A stretch of DNA of 57,818 nt from Rikenellaceae bacterium (GTDB taxonomy: Bacteria; Bacteroidota; Bacteroidia; Bacteroidales; UBA932): positions 1 through 57,818 of the forward strand of contig JALEPJ010000035.1 of NCBI GenBank assembly GCA_022766385.1, in the 5' to 3' direction. A program made the translations under genes and the position numbers. Below the pieces are notes generated by a model. It worked only from the letters and a program-made list of their open reading frames with translations. It made no database searches and was not told the origin of the DNA. This document shows positions 40,830-50,440 of this stretch, in pieces. How positions within the stretch are numbered: the stretch's first letter is position 1; each line of letters starts with the position of its first letter.

Positions 40830-41513
40830 ATGGATCAAATACAGAAAAGCAGAATATCCATTCAAGTTTCCTTGAGTGGATATTCTTTTAAGTTGACAGA
40901 CCGTGACGGGACGCGTTCATCCGGATGGATGGGCGCAGACCGCATCTTCACTACGCCTGAGTTCCAACGCAGGTATGACGAAGTGGACATTGCCCTGATG
41001 ACTCCGAAATTTACTCTGGTTCCGGAGCAGTTCTACAGCCCTGAGAGGGTCAGACAGCTGCTGTCTGAAGTGGTGGAACTCACTGAAGGGGATACTGTAT
41101 CCAGTGTTTACGTGCCTCATTTCGGAGCCTGGCTGCTTTTCTCCAACTCCATAGGAGAGTCATTGTCACGTGTGCTGGCGCAGACTGTTTTTACCACTTC
41201 AGGCGAAGCAGCACAGGTACTTCCGGAGATTTATTACATATTGAAGGCTCTCGAAACCTGTCCTGAATATAATAAGATAGTGGCTACCTGGAGGGACGGT
41301 TATCTCCACCTGGCCATTGCTCAGGGCAAAAGCCTCCAGTTGTGCAATGTTTATAAAGCGGTGGATTTCACCACTGCGGAGTATTTCCTCTTCCTGGCGA
41401 TGAAAACTCTTCAACTGAATCCTGAGGTCAGCACCATCAGTTGGCGTATGCCTCTTGCTCCGGAGGAGGAAATGTCCCTGTACAGATATTTCAAGGCTGT
41501 TGAACGGATATGA
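40830..41513 (+). CDS. DUF3822 protein
   Basis: 227 aa, Bacteroidetes-specific family. It begins DQIQKSRISIQVSLSGYSF and contains YVPHFGAWLLFSNSIG and ATWRDGYLHLAIAQG. Members are thought to have an actin/Hsp70-like fold, but no activity is known. It overlaps rsmD by 4 nt (ATGA), so its translation is coupled to the rRNA methyltransferase. Confidence 0.85.
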   Translation: MDQIQKSRISIQVSLSGYSFKLTDRDGTRSSGWMGADRIFTTPEFQRRYDEVDIALMTPKFTLVPEQFYSPERVRQLLSEVVELTEGDTVSSVYVPHFGAWLLFSNSIGESLSRVLAQTVFTTSGEAAQVLPEIYYILKALETCPEYNKIVATWRDGYLHLAIAQGKSLQLCNVYKAVDFTTAEYFLFLAMKTLQLNPEVSTISWRMPLAPEEEMSLYRYFKAVERI

Positions 41514-42046
41514 GAATCATAGGCGGAAAACTTAAGGGCAAGACCATAACCCCACCTATGGGGTACAAAGCCCGTCCCACTACTGATTTTGCCAAGGAGG
41601 GACTGTTCAATATACTCAATAACGAGTATGAGTTTGAGGATTTGAAGGTACTCGACCTCTTCGGAGGCACCGGGGCCATCGCCTTTGAATTCGCTTCCAG
41701 AGGAGCTTCAAGGGTATATTGCGTCGAAATGGTCCGTGAGAATGCGAGCTTCATAAAGACCGAAGCAGCCAGATTGGGTCTGAACAATGTGACTATGTTG
41801 AGGGACAATGTCTTTGATTTCCTTCCAATCTGCCGTGAGAAGTTTGATATTATTTTCGCTGACCCGCCTTATTCACTGGAGAACCTGGACAGTCTCCCGG
41901 ACAAGGTCTTGCAGCAGGACATACTCCATCCGGACTGTTACTTCATACTGGAGCACGGGGATGAGTATTCTTTCAAGGAACATCCTGCTTTTGTAAAGGA
42001 ACGTTCCTACGGCAGGGTCCACTTTTCTTTCTTTACGAAAATATAA
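41510..42046 (+). CDS. rsmD: 16S rRNA (guanine966-N2)-methyltransferase RsmD
   Basis: 178 aa. The N-terminus MRIIGGKLKGKTITPP and ARPTTDFAKEGLFNIL are the family hallmark. SAM binding is in VLDLFGGTGAIAFEFASRG and the catalytic motif is ADPPYSL. Methylates G966 of 16S rRNA during 30S assembly. Third gene of its operon; ATGA overlap with DUF3822. Confidence 0.94.
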   Translation: MRIIGGKLKGKTITPPMGYKARPTTDFAKEGLFNILNNEYEFEDLKVLDLFGGTGAIAFEFASRGASRVYCVEMVRENASFIKTEAARLGLNNVTMLRDNVFDFLPICREKFDIIFADPPYSLENLDSLPDKVLQQDILHPDCYFILEHGDEYSFKEHPAFVKERSYGRVHFSFFTKI

Positions 42047-42079
42047 GGGTTCAAACTTTGTTTGGACTCCTTTTTTTTA

Positions 42080-42087
42080 TACATTTG
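42080..42087 (+). promoter_or_regulatory. -7 box of the cstA-like gene
   Basis: TACATTTG matches TAnnTTTG, 22 nt before the ATG at 42110. It excludes the upstream in-frame ATG at 42062. Confidence 0.6.
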
Positions 42088-42109
42088 CCTTGTTATTAGA
42101 GTCTTACCT

Positions 42110-43567
42110 ATGCTTTCATTCCTTTTATCTGTAGCAGCCCTCATTTTGGGTTACTTTTTCTATGGAAAAATCGTAGACGGCATATTCGGGCCTGATCCAA
42201 GTCGCATCACTCCTGCATATACAAAAAATGACGGTTTGGATTATGTTCCAATGCCCACCTGGAAGATCTTTATGATCCAGTTCCTCAATATTGCCGGAAC
42301 GGGACCTATTTTCGGCGCCATAATGGGAGCCAAATTCGGACCCTCTGCTTATCTGTGGATAGTCTTCGGCTGCATCTTCGGTGGAGCTGTTCACGATTAC
42401 CTTTCGGGTATGGTTTCAATTAGACAGGGTGGAGCCAGTCTTCCTGAAATCATTGGAAAGTATAGTGGCAAAGCTGTCAAGAACGTGATGCTTGTCTTCA
42501 CTGTCTTTCTGCTGATTCTTGTTGGAGGAGTCTTTGTCTACAGCCCGGCCATTATATTAGGTGATATGATAGACGGGGGCAGTACTGCTGCCGTAATGTC
42601 TTGTTGTGCAGTGATTTTCATTTATTACATCGTAGCCACTCTGCTCCCTGTGGACAAAATCATAGGAAAGATATATCCAATCTTCGCCTTCGCCCTCATC
42701 TTTATGGCCTTGGCAATGATGATTGCTCTGATAATCAAATGGCCTGACTTGCCGGAACTCTGGCAGGGACTTGGCAACAGAGGACCGGAGCTTGGAGTCA
42801 AAGGCCAGTCCATATTCCCTTGCCTGTTCATCACCATAGCCTGCGGTGCGGTCAGCGGTTTCCACGCGACCCAGAGCCCGATGATGGCGAGGTGTATGAC
42901 AAACGAGAAACTCGGCCGCCCTGTTTTCTACGGTTCAATGATTACCGAAGGCATTGTGGCCCTCATCTGGGCTGCTGTGGCTTCTTATTTCTTCTTTGAC
43001 GGAGGTGCTGAAACTGTAGGCTCAAGCTTAGGCGCAGCCGCCCCTGAAGTAGTATCCGATGTTTCAAAGGCCTGGCTGGGAGTACTGGGCAGTGTGCTCG
43101 CCCTGCTCGGAGTCGTAGCTGCTCCGATTACCAGCGGTGACACCGCCCTCCGCAGCGCCAGAATGATAGTCGCAGACTTTCTTCATCTGGACCAGACCAA
43201 GAGAAGGAACCGCCTGATCATTTGCATACCTCTCTTTGTCATCGTCGCTTTTGTCCTTTGGTTCAATATCGCTGACGAGGATGGATTCAACACTATATGG
43301 AGATACTTCGCATGGGCGAACCAGTCGCTGTCCATCTTTACTTTCTGGGCACTGGCCACCTTCCTCGCAAGACATAGAAAGGGCTGCAGCTACCTCATTT
43401 CGATGCTCCCCGGCATCTTTATGACTGTAGTCTGCGTCTCATACATCTGCAATGCCCACATCGGTTTTGGCCTTTCTGTCGGACTAAGCGTCACAATAGG
43501 CGTGCTGGCAGCATTGCTCCTCTCGACTATTTTCTATATAAGAGTACTCAGGAAGCGTGCAGCTTAG
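42110..43567 (+). CDS. CstA-family carbon-starvation transporter
   Basis: 485 aa, about 13 membrane segments. Motifs: FQFLNIAGTGP-like IQFLNIAGTGPIFG, GAVHDYLSGMVSIRQGG and SGFHATQSPMMARCM, all typical of CstA. It is shorter than the roughly 700-aa E. coli CstA, as in other Bacteroidetes. The family imports pyruvate and possibly peptides. The stop shares 4 nt with the convergent CoA-transferase gene. Confidence 0.87.
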   Translation: MLSFLLSVAALILGYFFYGKIVDGIFGPDPSRITPAYTKNDGLDYVPMPTWKIFMIQFLNIAGTGPIFGAIMGAKFGPSAYLWIVFGCIFGGAVHDYLSGMVSIRQGGASLPEIIGKYSGKAVKNVMLVFTVFLLILVGGVFVYSPAIILGDMIDGGSTAAVMSCCAVIFIYYIVATLLPVDKIIGKIYPIFAFALIFMALAMMIALIIKWPDLPELWQGLGNRGPELGVKGQSIFPCLFITIACGAVSGFHATQSPMMARCMTNEKLGRPVFYGSMITEGIVALIWAAVASYFFFDGGAETVGSSLGAAAPEVVSDVSKAWLGVLGSVLALLGVVAAPITSGDTALRSARMIVADFLHLDQTKRRNRLIICIPLFVIVAFVLWFNIADEDGFNTIWRYFAWANQSLSIFTFWALATFLARHRKGCSYLISMLPGIFMTVVCVSYICNAHIGFGLSVGLSVTIGVLAALLLSTIFYIRVLRKRAA

Positions 43568-44865
43568 ATGCTGAAATTGTGGTAGTGAGGGCCGAAACGC
43601 TCGAAAGCGGCCCTGTCAAGGGCCTCGCGGTCTTCAGGATGGGCAATGCTGATGAGCAGTTTCGCTCTTTCCTGGCAACTTCTGCCATATAAATCTACTG
43701 CACCGTATTCGGTCACAATCCAATGAGCATCGGAGCGAGGGGTCACGACGCCGGCTCCCGGATGGAGTGTGGCTGTAATCTTGCTCTGACCCTTGAGCGT
43801 CCTCGAAGCGAATGCGGTAATGCTCTTGCCGCCCTCGCTCATAGTTGCGCCCCTGACAAACTCCACCTGTCCTCCGGTGCCGGAGAAGAGCCTCGTGCCA
43901 ATCGAGTCAGCGCAGATCTGTCCTGTGAGGTCCACTTCGACAGCGGAATTGATGGCCTTCATATGAGGGTTCTGCGCAATGATGAATGGATTGTTCGTGT
44001 ATGCAATGTCCTTCATCAGGACATCCGGATTATGGTCAATGAAGGAATAAACATCCTGACTGCCCAGCAGGAAGGAGGAAACCACCTTTCCGGTGTCAAT
44101 CTTCTTGTTCTTGCCATTGATGACCCCCTTCTTGATGAGCTGGAGCAATCCGTCTGCGAACATCTCCGTATGCAGGCCAAGGTTCTTATGGTGCGCCAAC
44201 TCTCCTGTAAGGGCGTTTGGCAATGCACCTATGCCCATCTGCAGGCAGTCTCCGTCCTCGACAAGGCTCGCGCAATTCTTGCCTATGAGCTTCTCGACAT
44301 CGGTTGGCTCCACGAAACCGGCGGTCACGAGAGGGGTATCATCTTCCACTAAATAGTCGAATTTGTCGAGCGGGATGAGATTGCCATAAGCGAAGGGAAC
44401 GTTGGGGTTGACGACCCCTATCACGAGCTCGGCAGTGTCAATGGCTGCGATGGAGCAGTCAACCGATGTGCCGAGACTGACCATTCCGTTGCTGTCGGGG
44501 CGGGATACGTTCACGAGTGCAGCTGCGAGCTTGATATGCCCCTCCCTGTAGAGTCTTGGAGTCTCTCCGAGATGCACGGGAAGGTAATCCGCATAGCCTG
44601 CATTTACATTCTTCCTTACATTCGGTCCGATAAAGAAACCCTGGTCGAAGAAGATACCCTCATACCTCTCCTCGCTGTATGGTGCGGGCCCTTCAGTGTG
44701 GAAATGATGGAAGCTCAGGTCCTTTATATCGCCTGCGTCGGCTCTGCGGCAAAGCGCTTGTATGAGAATGTGAGGCACGCTCGCGACACTGCTCAAGTGG
44801 ATATGGCTGTGCGATCTGATATGGCTGACAGCTTCGTCTGCTGTCACGAATCGGATGTCTGTCAT
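43564..44865 (-). CDS. acetyl-CoA hydrolase/CoA-transferase
   Basis: 433 aa. Two-domain CoA-transferase of the acetyl-CoA hydrolase/4-hydroxybutyrate CoA-transferase group. The catalytic Glu is expected in LGLHTEMFADG, and GTGGQVEFVRGA and EGGKSITAF are further family blocks. Likely moves CoA between acetate and another acid (succinyl-, butyryl- or hydroxybutyryl-CoA) during fermentation; the partner acid is not readable. It is transcribed alone, divergent from mazG. Confidence 0.87.
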   Translation of the reverse strand: MTDIRFVTADEAVSHIRSHSHIHLSSVASVPHILIQALCRRADAGDIKDLSFHHFHTEGPAPYSEERYEGIFFDQGFFIGPNVRKNVNAGYADYLPVHLGETPRLYREGHIKLAAALVNVSRPDSNGMVSLGTSVDCSIAAIDTAELVIGVVNPNVPFAYGNLIPLDKFDYLVEDDTPLVTAGFVEPTDVEKLIGKNCASLVEDGDCLQMGIGALPNALTGELAHHKNLGLHTEMFADGLLQLIKKGVINGKNKKIDTGKVVSSFLLGSQDVYSFIDHNPDVLMKDIAYTNNPFIIAQNPHMKAINSAVEVDLTGQICADSIGTRLFSGTGGQVEFVRGATMSEGGKSITAFASRTLKGQSKITATLHPGAGVVTPRSDAHWIVTEYGAVDLYGRSCQERAKLLISIAHPEDREALDRAAFERFGPHYHNFSI

Positions 44866-44927
44866 TTATCTTAGTGTTGTGATTATGTTAGTGCACTATG
44901 TGAAGTGCTTGGCTTCATAAAGCCACG

Positions 44928-44935
44928 CAAAGATA
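44928..44935 (-). promoter_or_regulatory. -7 box of the CoA-transferase gene
   Basis: TATCTTTG on the minus strand matches TAnnTTTG, with a leader of about 60 nt. Confidence 0.55.
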
Positions 44936-44946
44936 GTAATTTTTGT

Positions 44947-44954
44947 TAATTTTG
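44947..44954 (+). promoter_or_regulatory. -7 box of mazG
   Basis: TAATTTTG matches TAnnTTTG and points to the ATG at 44976 as the mazG start. Only 11 bp separate it from the divergent CoA-transferase box. Confidence 0.6.
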
Positions 44955-44975
44955 CTGAACAAAGAATTCATACTG

Positions 44976-45782
44976 ATGAATACAAGGAAAGAAAAGCTCG
45001 AACAGTTCGGAAGACTGCTGGATGTAATGGACAGTCTCCGTGAAAGATGTCCATGGAATGCAGAACAGACTATGGAATCGATACGTCCTATGACGGAGGA
45101 GGAAGTGTATGAACTCAGCGATGCCATACTCAAGCACGACAGTAATGAAACCTGCAAGGAAATAGGAGACTTGCTCTACCATATGGTCTTTTATGCCCGT
45201 ATTGCCCAGGAAAAGGGCGAATTTGACATTGCCGATTCTATCAGAAAGATCTGCGACAAGATGATATTCCGTCATCCTCACGTATTCCGTCCCGACGGCA
45301 GTCTTGTTCCTGAAGGCGAAGCCCCGTCCGCAAAGGAGATTGCCGACACTTGGGAACTGGTCAAGGCCAAGGAAAAGGATGGCAATAAGAAGGTGATGTC
45401 CGGCATTCCTCATTCCATGCCGGCGCTTCTGAAGGCATTGTCAATGCAGGAGAAGGCCAGAGGCTGCGGTTTCGATTGGGAAAAGCGCGAGGATGTCTGG
45501 GACAAGGTCAGGGAGGAAGTGGACGAAGTGAACGAAGCCATTGCCGGCAGCAATGCCGCCCAGCTCGAAATGGAATTCGGCGATTTGCTCTTTTCAATCA
45601 TCAACGCCGCACGTCTGTATAATGTTGATCCTGAGGCTGCATTGAACCGTTCCTGTGAAAAATTCCGTGCCAGGTTCGGCTATATTGAAGACAGGACTAT
45701 CAGACAGGGCGTAAGCTTTTCCGATCTGTCGCTTGCTGAACTGGATGCCATATGGGATGAAGCGAAAGCCAGTGGACTGTGA
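44976..45782 (+). CDS. mazG: nucleoside triphosphate pyrophosphohydrolase MazG
   Basis: 268 aa with two MazG domains: the first with CPWNAEQTMESIRPMTEEEVYEL and CKEIGDLLYHMVFYARIA, the second with REEVDEVNEAI and LEMEFGDLLFSIINAARL. Hydrolyses (d)NTPs to monophosphates and pyrophosphate, clearing damaged nucleotides and affecting ppGpp. Start at 44976 from the promoter position; the longer frame from 44943 crosses the box. Confidence 0.94.
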   Translation: MNTRKEKLEQFGRLLDVMDSLRERCPWNAEQTMESIRPMTEEEVYELSDAILKHDSNETCKEIGDLLYHMVFYARIAQEKGEFDIADSIRKICDKMIFRHPHVFRPDGSLVPEGEAPSAKEIADTWELVKAKEKDGNKKVMSGIPHSMPALLKALSMQEKARGCGFDWEKREDVWDKVREEVDEVNEAIAGSNAAQLEMEFGDLLFSIINAARLYNVDPEAALNRSCEKFRARFGYIEDRTIRQGVSFSDLSLAELDAIWDEAKASGL

Positions 45783-45808
45783 TAATTGTTCGTGTCGGAT
45801 GTTTTTAC

Positions 45809-45816
45809 TAAATTTG
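45809..45816 (+). promoter_or_regulatory. -7 box of the 45836 gene
   Basis: TAAATTTG matches TAnnTTTG, 19 nt before the ATG at 45836. Confidence 0.55.
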
Positions 45817-45835
45817 TGCGTTTCAGTTTGCGCCG

Positions 45836-46957
45836 ATGTCAAAGTACATTATCACAGAAGTAGCTTCCAGAAGGGACTTGATGAAGTTTATCAGGTTTCC
45901 CGATGAGCTATACAGGGATAGTCCCGAATATGTACCGGCTCTGCATTCCGATCAGATTCATTCTTTGACCAAAGTTTCCACCCTCAGCTATTGCAAGCGC
46001 AGAATGTGGATGGTACTTGACGGAAAAAAAGTCGTAGGCCGCATCTGTGCTATGATAAATCCCAGGTACAATAATAGATACGGCACCCGAAGAGCTCGTT
46101 TCGGCTGGTTTGACACTGTCAATGACCTGGAAGTGGCGAAACTCCTCATAGGTACAGCGGAGGCTTGGGCGCGAGAAGAGGGAATGGACGAAATTCACGG
46201 ACCTCTATATTACAATACACTCGGGAAGCAGGGAATGCTCGTGGAAGGGTTTGAGAACGTGCCTCCTTTCAATTGCATCTACAACTACCCCTATTATAAT
46301 GACTTGGTTTCAAAGCTTGGCTTCGTGAAGGAGTGTGACTGGCTTCAGTACAAGGTAAAGGCTGATGCACCTCTGCCTTCCAAGGTTGACAGGCTTTCAA
46401 AGCTGCTCCGTGAGAGATATGACTTCCGTTTTGTAGACATCGACAGTCTGAAGAAGGACAAGGAACTGGTCAGGAAGTTCTTCAAGGTGTATAATGAAAG
46501 CTTCTCGTCCCAGGTTTACAACTTCGTTCCGTTTACGGATGAAGAGATTGATGAGGAAGCCAAGAGTGTGATTCCTCTTGTTTCGGGCAAGTCCAGTACT
46601 GTGCTGATGGACAGGGATGGCGAAATCATCGGTTTCGCTATTAATTTCCCATCCATCTCCCAAGCACTACAGAAGGCAAGAGGAAGACTTTTCCCTTTCG
46701 GATGGTATCATCTGCTCAGGGCTATGAATGACTATAGCGTGACCGACCTTATGCTTAACGGTGTCGTGCCACAGTGGCAGAACAAGGGCGTGAGTGCCGT
46801 ATATATGAAGGATATCTGGGAAAAAGCCGCCCGGATCGGTATGATTACCGGCATTACCAATCCTCAGATAGAGACCAATACTGCGGTCAATGTCTGGACC
46901 AGTTTCGAGTCGGAGCCTTATATGAGGCGTCGTTGCTACATAAAGAAAATAAATTAA
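45836..46957 (+). CDS. GNAT-like acyltransferase-fold protein
   Basis: 373 aa, a large form probably made of two GNAT-like halves. The first half has [17 protein letters not shown] and [20 protein letters not shown]; the second has [17 protein letters not shown] and [18 protein letters not shown] recognise a conserved Bacteroidetes protein often named N-acetyltransferase, but the substrate is unknown. It lies 19 bp before prfA and probably drives it. Confidence 0.72.
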   Translation: MSKYIITEVASRRDLMKFIRFPDELYRDSPEYVPALHSDQIHSLTKVSTLSYCKRRMWMVLDGKKVVGRICAMINPRYNNRYGTRRARFGWFDTVNDLEVAKLLIGTAEAWAREEGMDEIHGPLYYNTLGKQGMLVEGFENVPPFNCIYNYPYYNDLVSKLGFVKECDWLQYKVKADAPLPSKVDRLSKLLRERYDFRFVDIDSLKKDKELVRKFFKVYNESFSSQVYNFVPFTDEEIDEEAKSVIPLVSGKSSTVLMDRDGEIIGFAINFPSISQALQKARGRLFPFGWYHLLRAMNDYSVTDLMLNGVVPQWQNKGVSAVYMKDIWEKAARIGMITGITNPQIETNTAVNVWTSFESEPYMRRRCYIKKIN

Positions 46958-46976
46958 CAAAGAACCATATAATACA

Positions 46977-48071
46977 ATGGCGGATAATACATTGCTTGAA
47001 AAGGTCCTGTCTCTTCAGGATAAATACCAGTCTCTTCAGGATCAGCTGTCAAGTCCTGACGTGATGTCAGATATGAAGAAGTTCGTACAGCTGAACAAGG
47101 ATTATAAGGAGCTCGAGCCAATAATCAAGGCCGGTCTCGAGTACAAGATGATGCTTGATGAACTAGCATCTGCAAAGGACATCCTAATGAACGAAAAGGA
47201 TGAAGATCTCCGTGAGATGGCCAAGGAGGAGGTCGCTGAAATCGAGCCGAAATTACCTGAGATGGAGCAGAATATCAAGCTCCTTCTCATTCCGGCGGAT
47301 CCTGACGATTCCAAGAACGCAATAGTTGAAATCCGTGGCGGTACAGGCGGTGATGAGGCGGCGATTTTCGCCGGAGACCTCTTCAGAATGTATTCGAAAT
47401 ACGCCGAAAGCAAGGGCTGGAGAGTTGAGGTAACAGACCAGACCCCTGGCACTTCCGGAGGTTTCAAGCAGATAGTCTTCAAACTCTCTTCTTCTGAGGG
47501 TGTATACGGAACTATGAAATACGAGTCCGGAGTACATCGCGTACAGCGTGTGCCTCAGACCGAGACCCAGGGCCGAATCCAGACTTCAGCTGCTTCTGTG
47601 GCTGTTTTTCCCGAGGCGGGAGAATTTGATGTCGACTTGAACTGGAATGATATCAGACTTGATCTCTTCTGCTCGTCAGGACCGGGAGGACAGGGTGTCA
47701 ATACCACCTATTCGGCTGTGCGTCTCACCCATATCCCATCGGGACTGGTTGTGCAATGCCAGGAGGAACGTTCCCAGTTGAAGAACAAGGAAAGAGCTTT
47801 CGAGGAACTCAGAACCCGTCTTTACAATCTCGAGCACCAGAAATATCTCGATGGTATTGCTGCCAAGAGAAAGACTATGGTTTCGACCGGAGACCGCTCT
47901 GCAAAAATTCGCACATACAACTATCCTCAGGGTCGTGTTACGGACCACCGCATAAATTGGAGTATGTACAACCTGCCAGTCTTTATGGACGGAGCTATCC
48001 AAGAGTGCATTGACCAGCTTCAGGTAGCTGAAAATGCGGAGCGTCTCAAGGAGGCCGGAGATGCGGAATAG
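46977..48071 (+). CDS. prfA: peptide chain release factor 1
   Basis: 364 aa. Reads UAA and UAG and releases the polypeptide. The hydrolysis motif is [17 protein letters not shown] (GGQ). The codon-reading motif PxT is PQT in [17 protein letters not shown], which marks RF1 rather than RF2. Likely cotranscribed with the upstream acyltransferase-like gene. No frameshift is present. Confidence 0.96.
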   Translation: MADNTLLEKVLSLQDKYQSLQDQLSSPDVMSDMKKFVQLNKDYKELEPIIKAGLEYKMMLDELASAKDILMNEKDEDLREMAKEEVAEIEPKLPEMEQNIKLLLIPADPDDSKNAIVEIRGGTGGDEAAIFAGDLFRMYSKYAESKGWRVEVTDQTPGTSGGFKQIVFKLSSSEGVYGTMKYESGVHRVQRVPQTETQGRIQTSAASVAVFPEAGEFDVDLNWNDIRLDLFCSSGPGGQGVNTTYSAVRLTHIPSGLVVQCQEERSQLKNKERAFEELRTRLYNLEHQKYLDGIAAKRKTMVSTGDRSAKIRTYNYPQGRVTDHRINWSMYNLPVFMDGAIQECIDQLQVAENAERLKEAGDAE

Positions 48072-48107
48072 CAGCAGTATCCTGCTTGGATTATAGTTTT
48101 CAGGCTT

Positions 48108-48992
48108 ATGTCTTTGGGGGATAGGGTACCGGTATATCTGGTGAGCAGGACTCATCTATGGGGAACAGTGACTTTTGTGGCGCTGTTTTCATTGGCATAT
48201 ACTGTCTTGAACGTCCCTTTCAATGACAATTCCTGGTTCGAAATAGGGGAGGACAGGGTGTTTGCATTGACCTTGTCCTTCTTCATATCTTCCCTTGCCC
48301 TGATTATCCTCGGCAAGGTCCTCATCACCGCGCTGAACCGGAGCGCCAGGGGCCTGACCATGCTAGGCTATATTGCTTGTCTGTTCTTGGAAATGCTCTT
48401 AATCTCACTGGATTATGCTCTTCTGACGGCAATCGGTTCGAAGCAGGGGATAATTGACATAGAAGCGATTTTCTGGATGGACTTTTCCGGCGCGCTCGTT
48501 GCTGCACTGGTCGAGCTGGGATTTCCGTATCTCTTCTGTGCTATGTACTTTGCTCTCAATGACAAGAACAAGATAATCAGGGTGATGAACTACAGCACCG
48601 TCGTGTCGGATGATGTCATTGCCCCAAAGGATGAGAAGAAAATCACGCTTTTCGACAATAACGGAGTGCTCAAGCTTTCCCTGAGCCCGGCCAATCTCTA
48701 CTACATCGAATCAGATGACAATTATATCAAGGTGTGGTATACCGACAGCAAGGGTTTGCTGAAGCAATATATGCTGCGCTGCCGTCTCAAGACGGTGGAG
48801 GAGAGCTTCATCGACAGCAGTCTCGTCCGCTGCAATCGCAAGTATATTGTCAATATGGACAGGGTAAAGGTTCTAAGGAAGGTCAAGGACAATTATGAAC
48901 TTGACCTTGACAATGAGCAGATTCCTGCCTTGCCAATAACAAAAACGTACGAGGAACAGGTCCTCGCACGTTTCAATGATTCCCGTAGATAA
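48108..48992 (+). CDS. membrane-anchored LytTR transcription regulator
   Basis: 294 aa. Four hydrophobic helices span about residues 18-150, followed by a linker and a C-terminal LytTR DNA-binding domain (about 190-290) with LYYIESDDNYIKVWY, RCRLKTVEESF and LVRCNRKYIVN. No response-regulator receiver domain is present, so signals would come through the membrane part. It follows prfA by 36 bp. Confidence 0.85.
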   Translation: MSLGDRVPVYLVSRTHLWGTVTFVALFSLAYTVLNVPFNDNSWFEIGEDRVFALTLSFFISSLALIILGKVLITALNRSARGLTMLGYIACLFLEMLLISLDYALLTAIGSKQGIIDIEAIFWMDFSGALVAALVELGFPYLFCAMYFALNDKNKIIRVMNYSTVVSDDVIAPKDEKKITLFDNNGVLKLSLSPANLYYIESDDNYIKVWYTDSKGLLKQYMLRCRLKTVEESFIDSSLVRCNRKYIVNMDRVKVLRKVKDNYELDLDNEQIPALPITKTYEEQVLARFNDSRR

Positions 48993-49013
48993 GCCGGATT
49001 TCTCCTCCTGGAC

Positions 49014-49448
49014 TTATTTTCTGTTTTTCCTGCTCTTCCTCAGGTGATTGACGCTCTCAGCAACCATAATGTCCGAGGCAATGCCCCTGGCAGCCAGCAA
49101 GTTACATATCAGTGCAAGGAGAGGGAAGATGGCTGTGAACCTGAATACCAATGCACCGCTGGTGGTGAAATAGTCCACCGCAATCCATACCTGAAGACAG
49201 AGGGTCACCAATGCGGAAAGGACGGCTGTCCTCATTTGGAAAACTCTGAATCTGAATGCCGTCAGGGCGAGGATATTGAGGAGTGAAATGATTAAGAGCA
49301 ATACAAGATAAGGGATGTATTCACTGTACTTTATTGTCTCGGCGAATCCTCCGTTCCCGTCTGGTACAACGGCCTTGAGGCTGAACAGCATCGATACAGT
49401 CAGTGCAGTAGCGATGAATGAATATAAGGTTTGAACTCTTTGCCACAT
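49014..49448 (-). CDS. DUF4293 membrane protein
   Basis: 144 aa with four hydrophobic helices. It begins MWQRVQTLYSFIATALT, the family-like start, and ends with a basic tail (NHLRKSRKNRK). DUF4293 is a Bacteroidetes family of unknown function. I start at the ATG at 49446-49448; the frame continues upstream to 49694, but that part crosses a promoter box and the divergent phosphorylase gene. Confidence 0.82.
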   Translation of the reverse strand: MWQRVQTLYSFIATALTVSMLFSLKAVVPDGNGGFAETIKYSEYIPYLVLLLIISLLNILALTAFRFRVFQMRTAVLSALVTLCLQVWIAVDYFTTSGALVFRFTAIFPLLALICNLLAARGIASDIMVAESVNHLRKSRKNRK

Positions 49449-49472
49449 AGTGTACTGGATTTTTACGAACTG

Positions 49473-49480
49473 CAAAAATA
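49473..49480 (-). promoter_or_regulatory. -7 box of the DUF4293 gene
   Basis: TATTTTTG on the minus strand matches TAnnTTTG, 24 nt before the start at 49448. Confidence 0.55.
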
Positions 49481-49501
49481 GGAAAAACGGAATTAATATC
49501 C

Positions 49502-49509
49502 TATCTTTG
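49502..49509 (+). promoter_or_regulatory. -7 box of the nucleoside phosphorylase gene
   Basis: TATCTTTG matches TAnnTTTG, 26 nt before the ATG at 49536. Confidence 0.55.
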
Positions 49510-49535
49510 AACTCCAACCAAATAATTATGACATT

Positions 49536-50408
49536 ATGAAAATTGCTGAGTCGGAACTTATAATCAATAGCGATGGATCTGTATTCCATATTCACCTGAA
49601 GCCAGAAGAACTTGCTGACATTGTGATACTTGTAGGAGATCCTGGCCGTGTGGATATGGTGGCGGAGTATCTTTATGACCTGGAATTCAGGCATCAGTCC
49701 AGAGAATTCGTTTCAGTGACCGGAAAATACAATGGAAAGAGGATTACAGTGCTCTCGACGGGTATTGGAACCGACAATATCGATATCGTTATGACAGAAC
49801 TTGATGCTCTTGCCAATGTCGATTTTGAAACCAGGGAAGTGAAGAAAGAACACAGAACGCTCACAGTTTTGCGTATAGGTACTACGGGAGCCATACATCC
49901 TGACATTCCGCTCGGTTCCTTCATCTTCTCTCATTTCTCTGTGGGAGTTGATGGCTTGCTGAACTGGTACGAGAACAGGGATGAAATAGCTCATCTTGAT
50001 ATGGAAGAGGCTTTCAAGAAGCACGTAAAATGGAACAAACATCTGCCTGACCCTTATTTCGTAAAGGCGAGTGACAAACTCATCAAGAAGTTTGAGGACT
50101 GTACAGTAAAGGGTGTAACTATCTCGGCTCCAGGCTTCTACGGCCCTCAGGGAAGAGTGGTCAGACTGGGGCTTGCCATGCCTGCCATGCTTGAGGATTA
50201 CGAAAGTTTCCGTTTTGGCGACTATAGGATTACCAATTTCGAGATGGAGGGCTCCGCTCTGGCAGGTCTGGCTGCTCATCTCGGACACGATGCCGGTACT
50301 GTATGCTGTGCCATTGCCAATAGGTATCTGAAGGATGCCGATACCGATTATAAACCTAATGTGCGCAAACTTGTGGAACTGTCGCTTAAGAAGTTGACCG
50401 AGGCTTGA
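49536..50408 (+). CDS. nucleoside phosphorylase, uridine-phosphorylase-like
   Basis: 290 aa, purine/uridine phosphorylase family 1. Phosphate-binding block VGDPGRVDMVAEYL, then LSTGIGTDNIDIVMTELDAL and IGTTGAIHPDIPLGSFI, and late NFEMEGSALAGLAAHLGHDAG, which holds the ribose-binding Glu-Met-Glu. Cleaves nucleosides for salvage; uridine is the likeliest substrate but not certain. It ends before a strong terminator. Confidence 0.88.
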   Translation: MKIAESELIINSDGSVFHIHLKPEELADIVILVGDPGRVDMVAEYLYDLEFRHQSREFVSVTGKYNGKRITVLSTGIGTDNIDIVMTELDALANVDFETREVKKEHRTLTVLRIGTTGAIHPDIPLGSFIFSHFSVGVDGLLNWYENRDEIAHLDMEEAFKKHVKWNKHLPDPYFVKASDKLIKKFEDCTVKGVTISAPGFYGPQGRVVRLGLAMPAMLEDYESFRFGDYRITNFEMEGSALAGLAAHLGHDAGTVCCAIANRYLKDADTDYKPNVRKLVELSLKKLTEA

Positions 50409-50440
50409 TAGCAGTTTGGACTGAAATAACTTCTTTTCAA

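Noticed and set aside
43723..44352. 209-codon plus-strand frame opposite the CoA-transferase gene
   Set aside because: Entirely inside a well-conserved enzyme gene; no start context or family resemblance.
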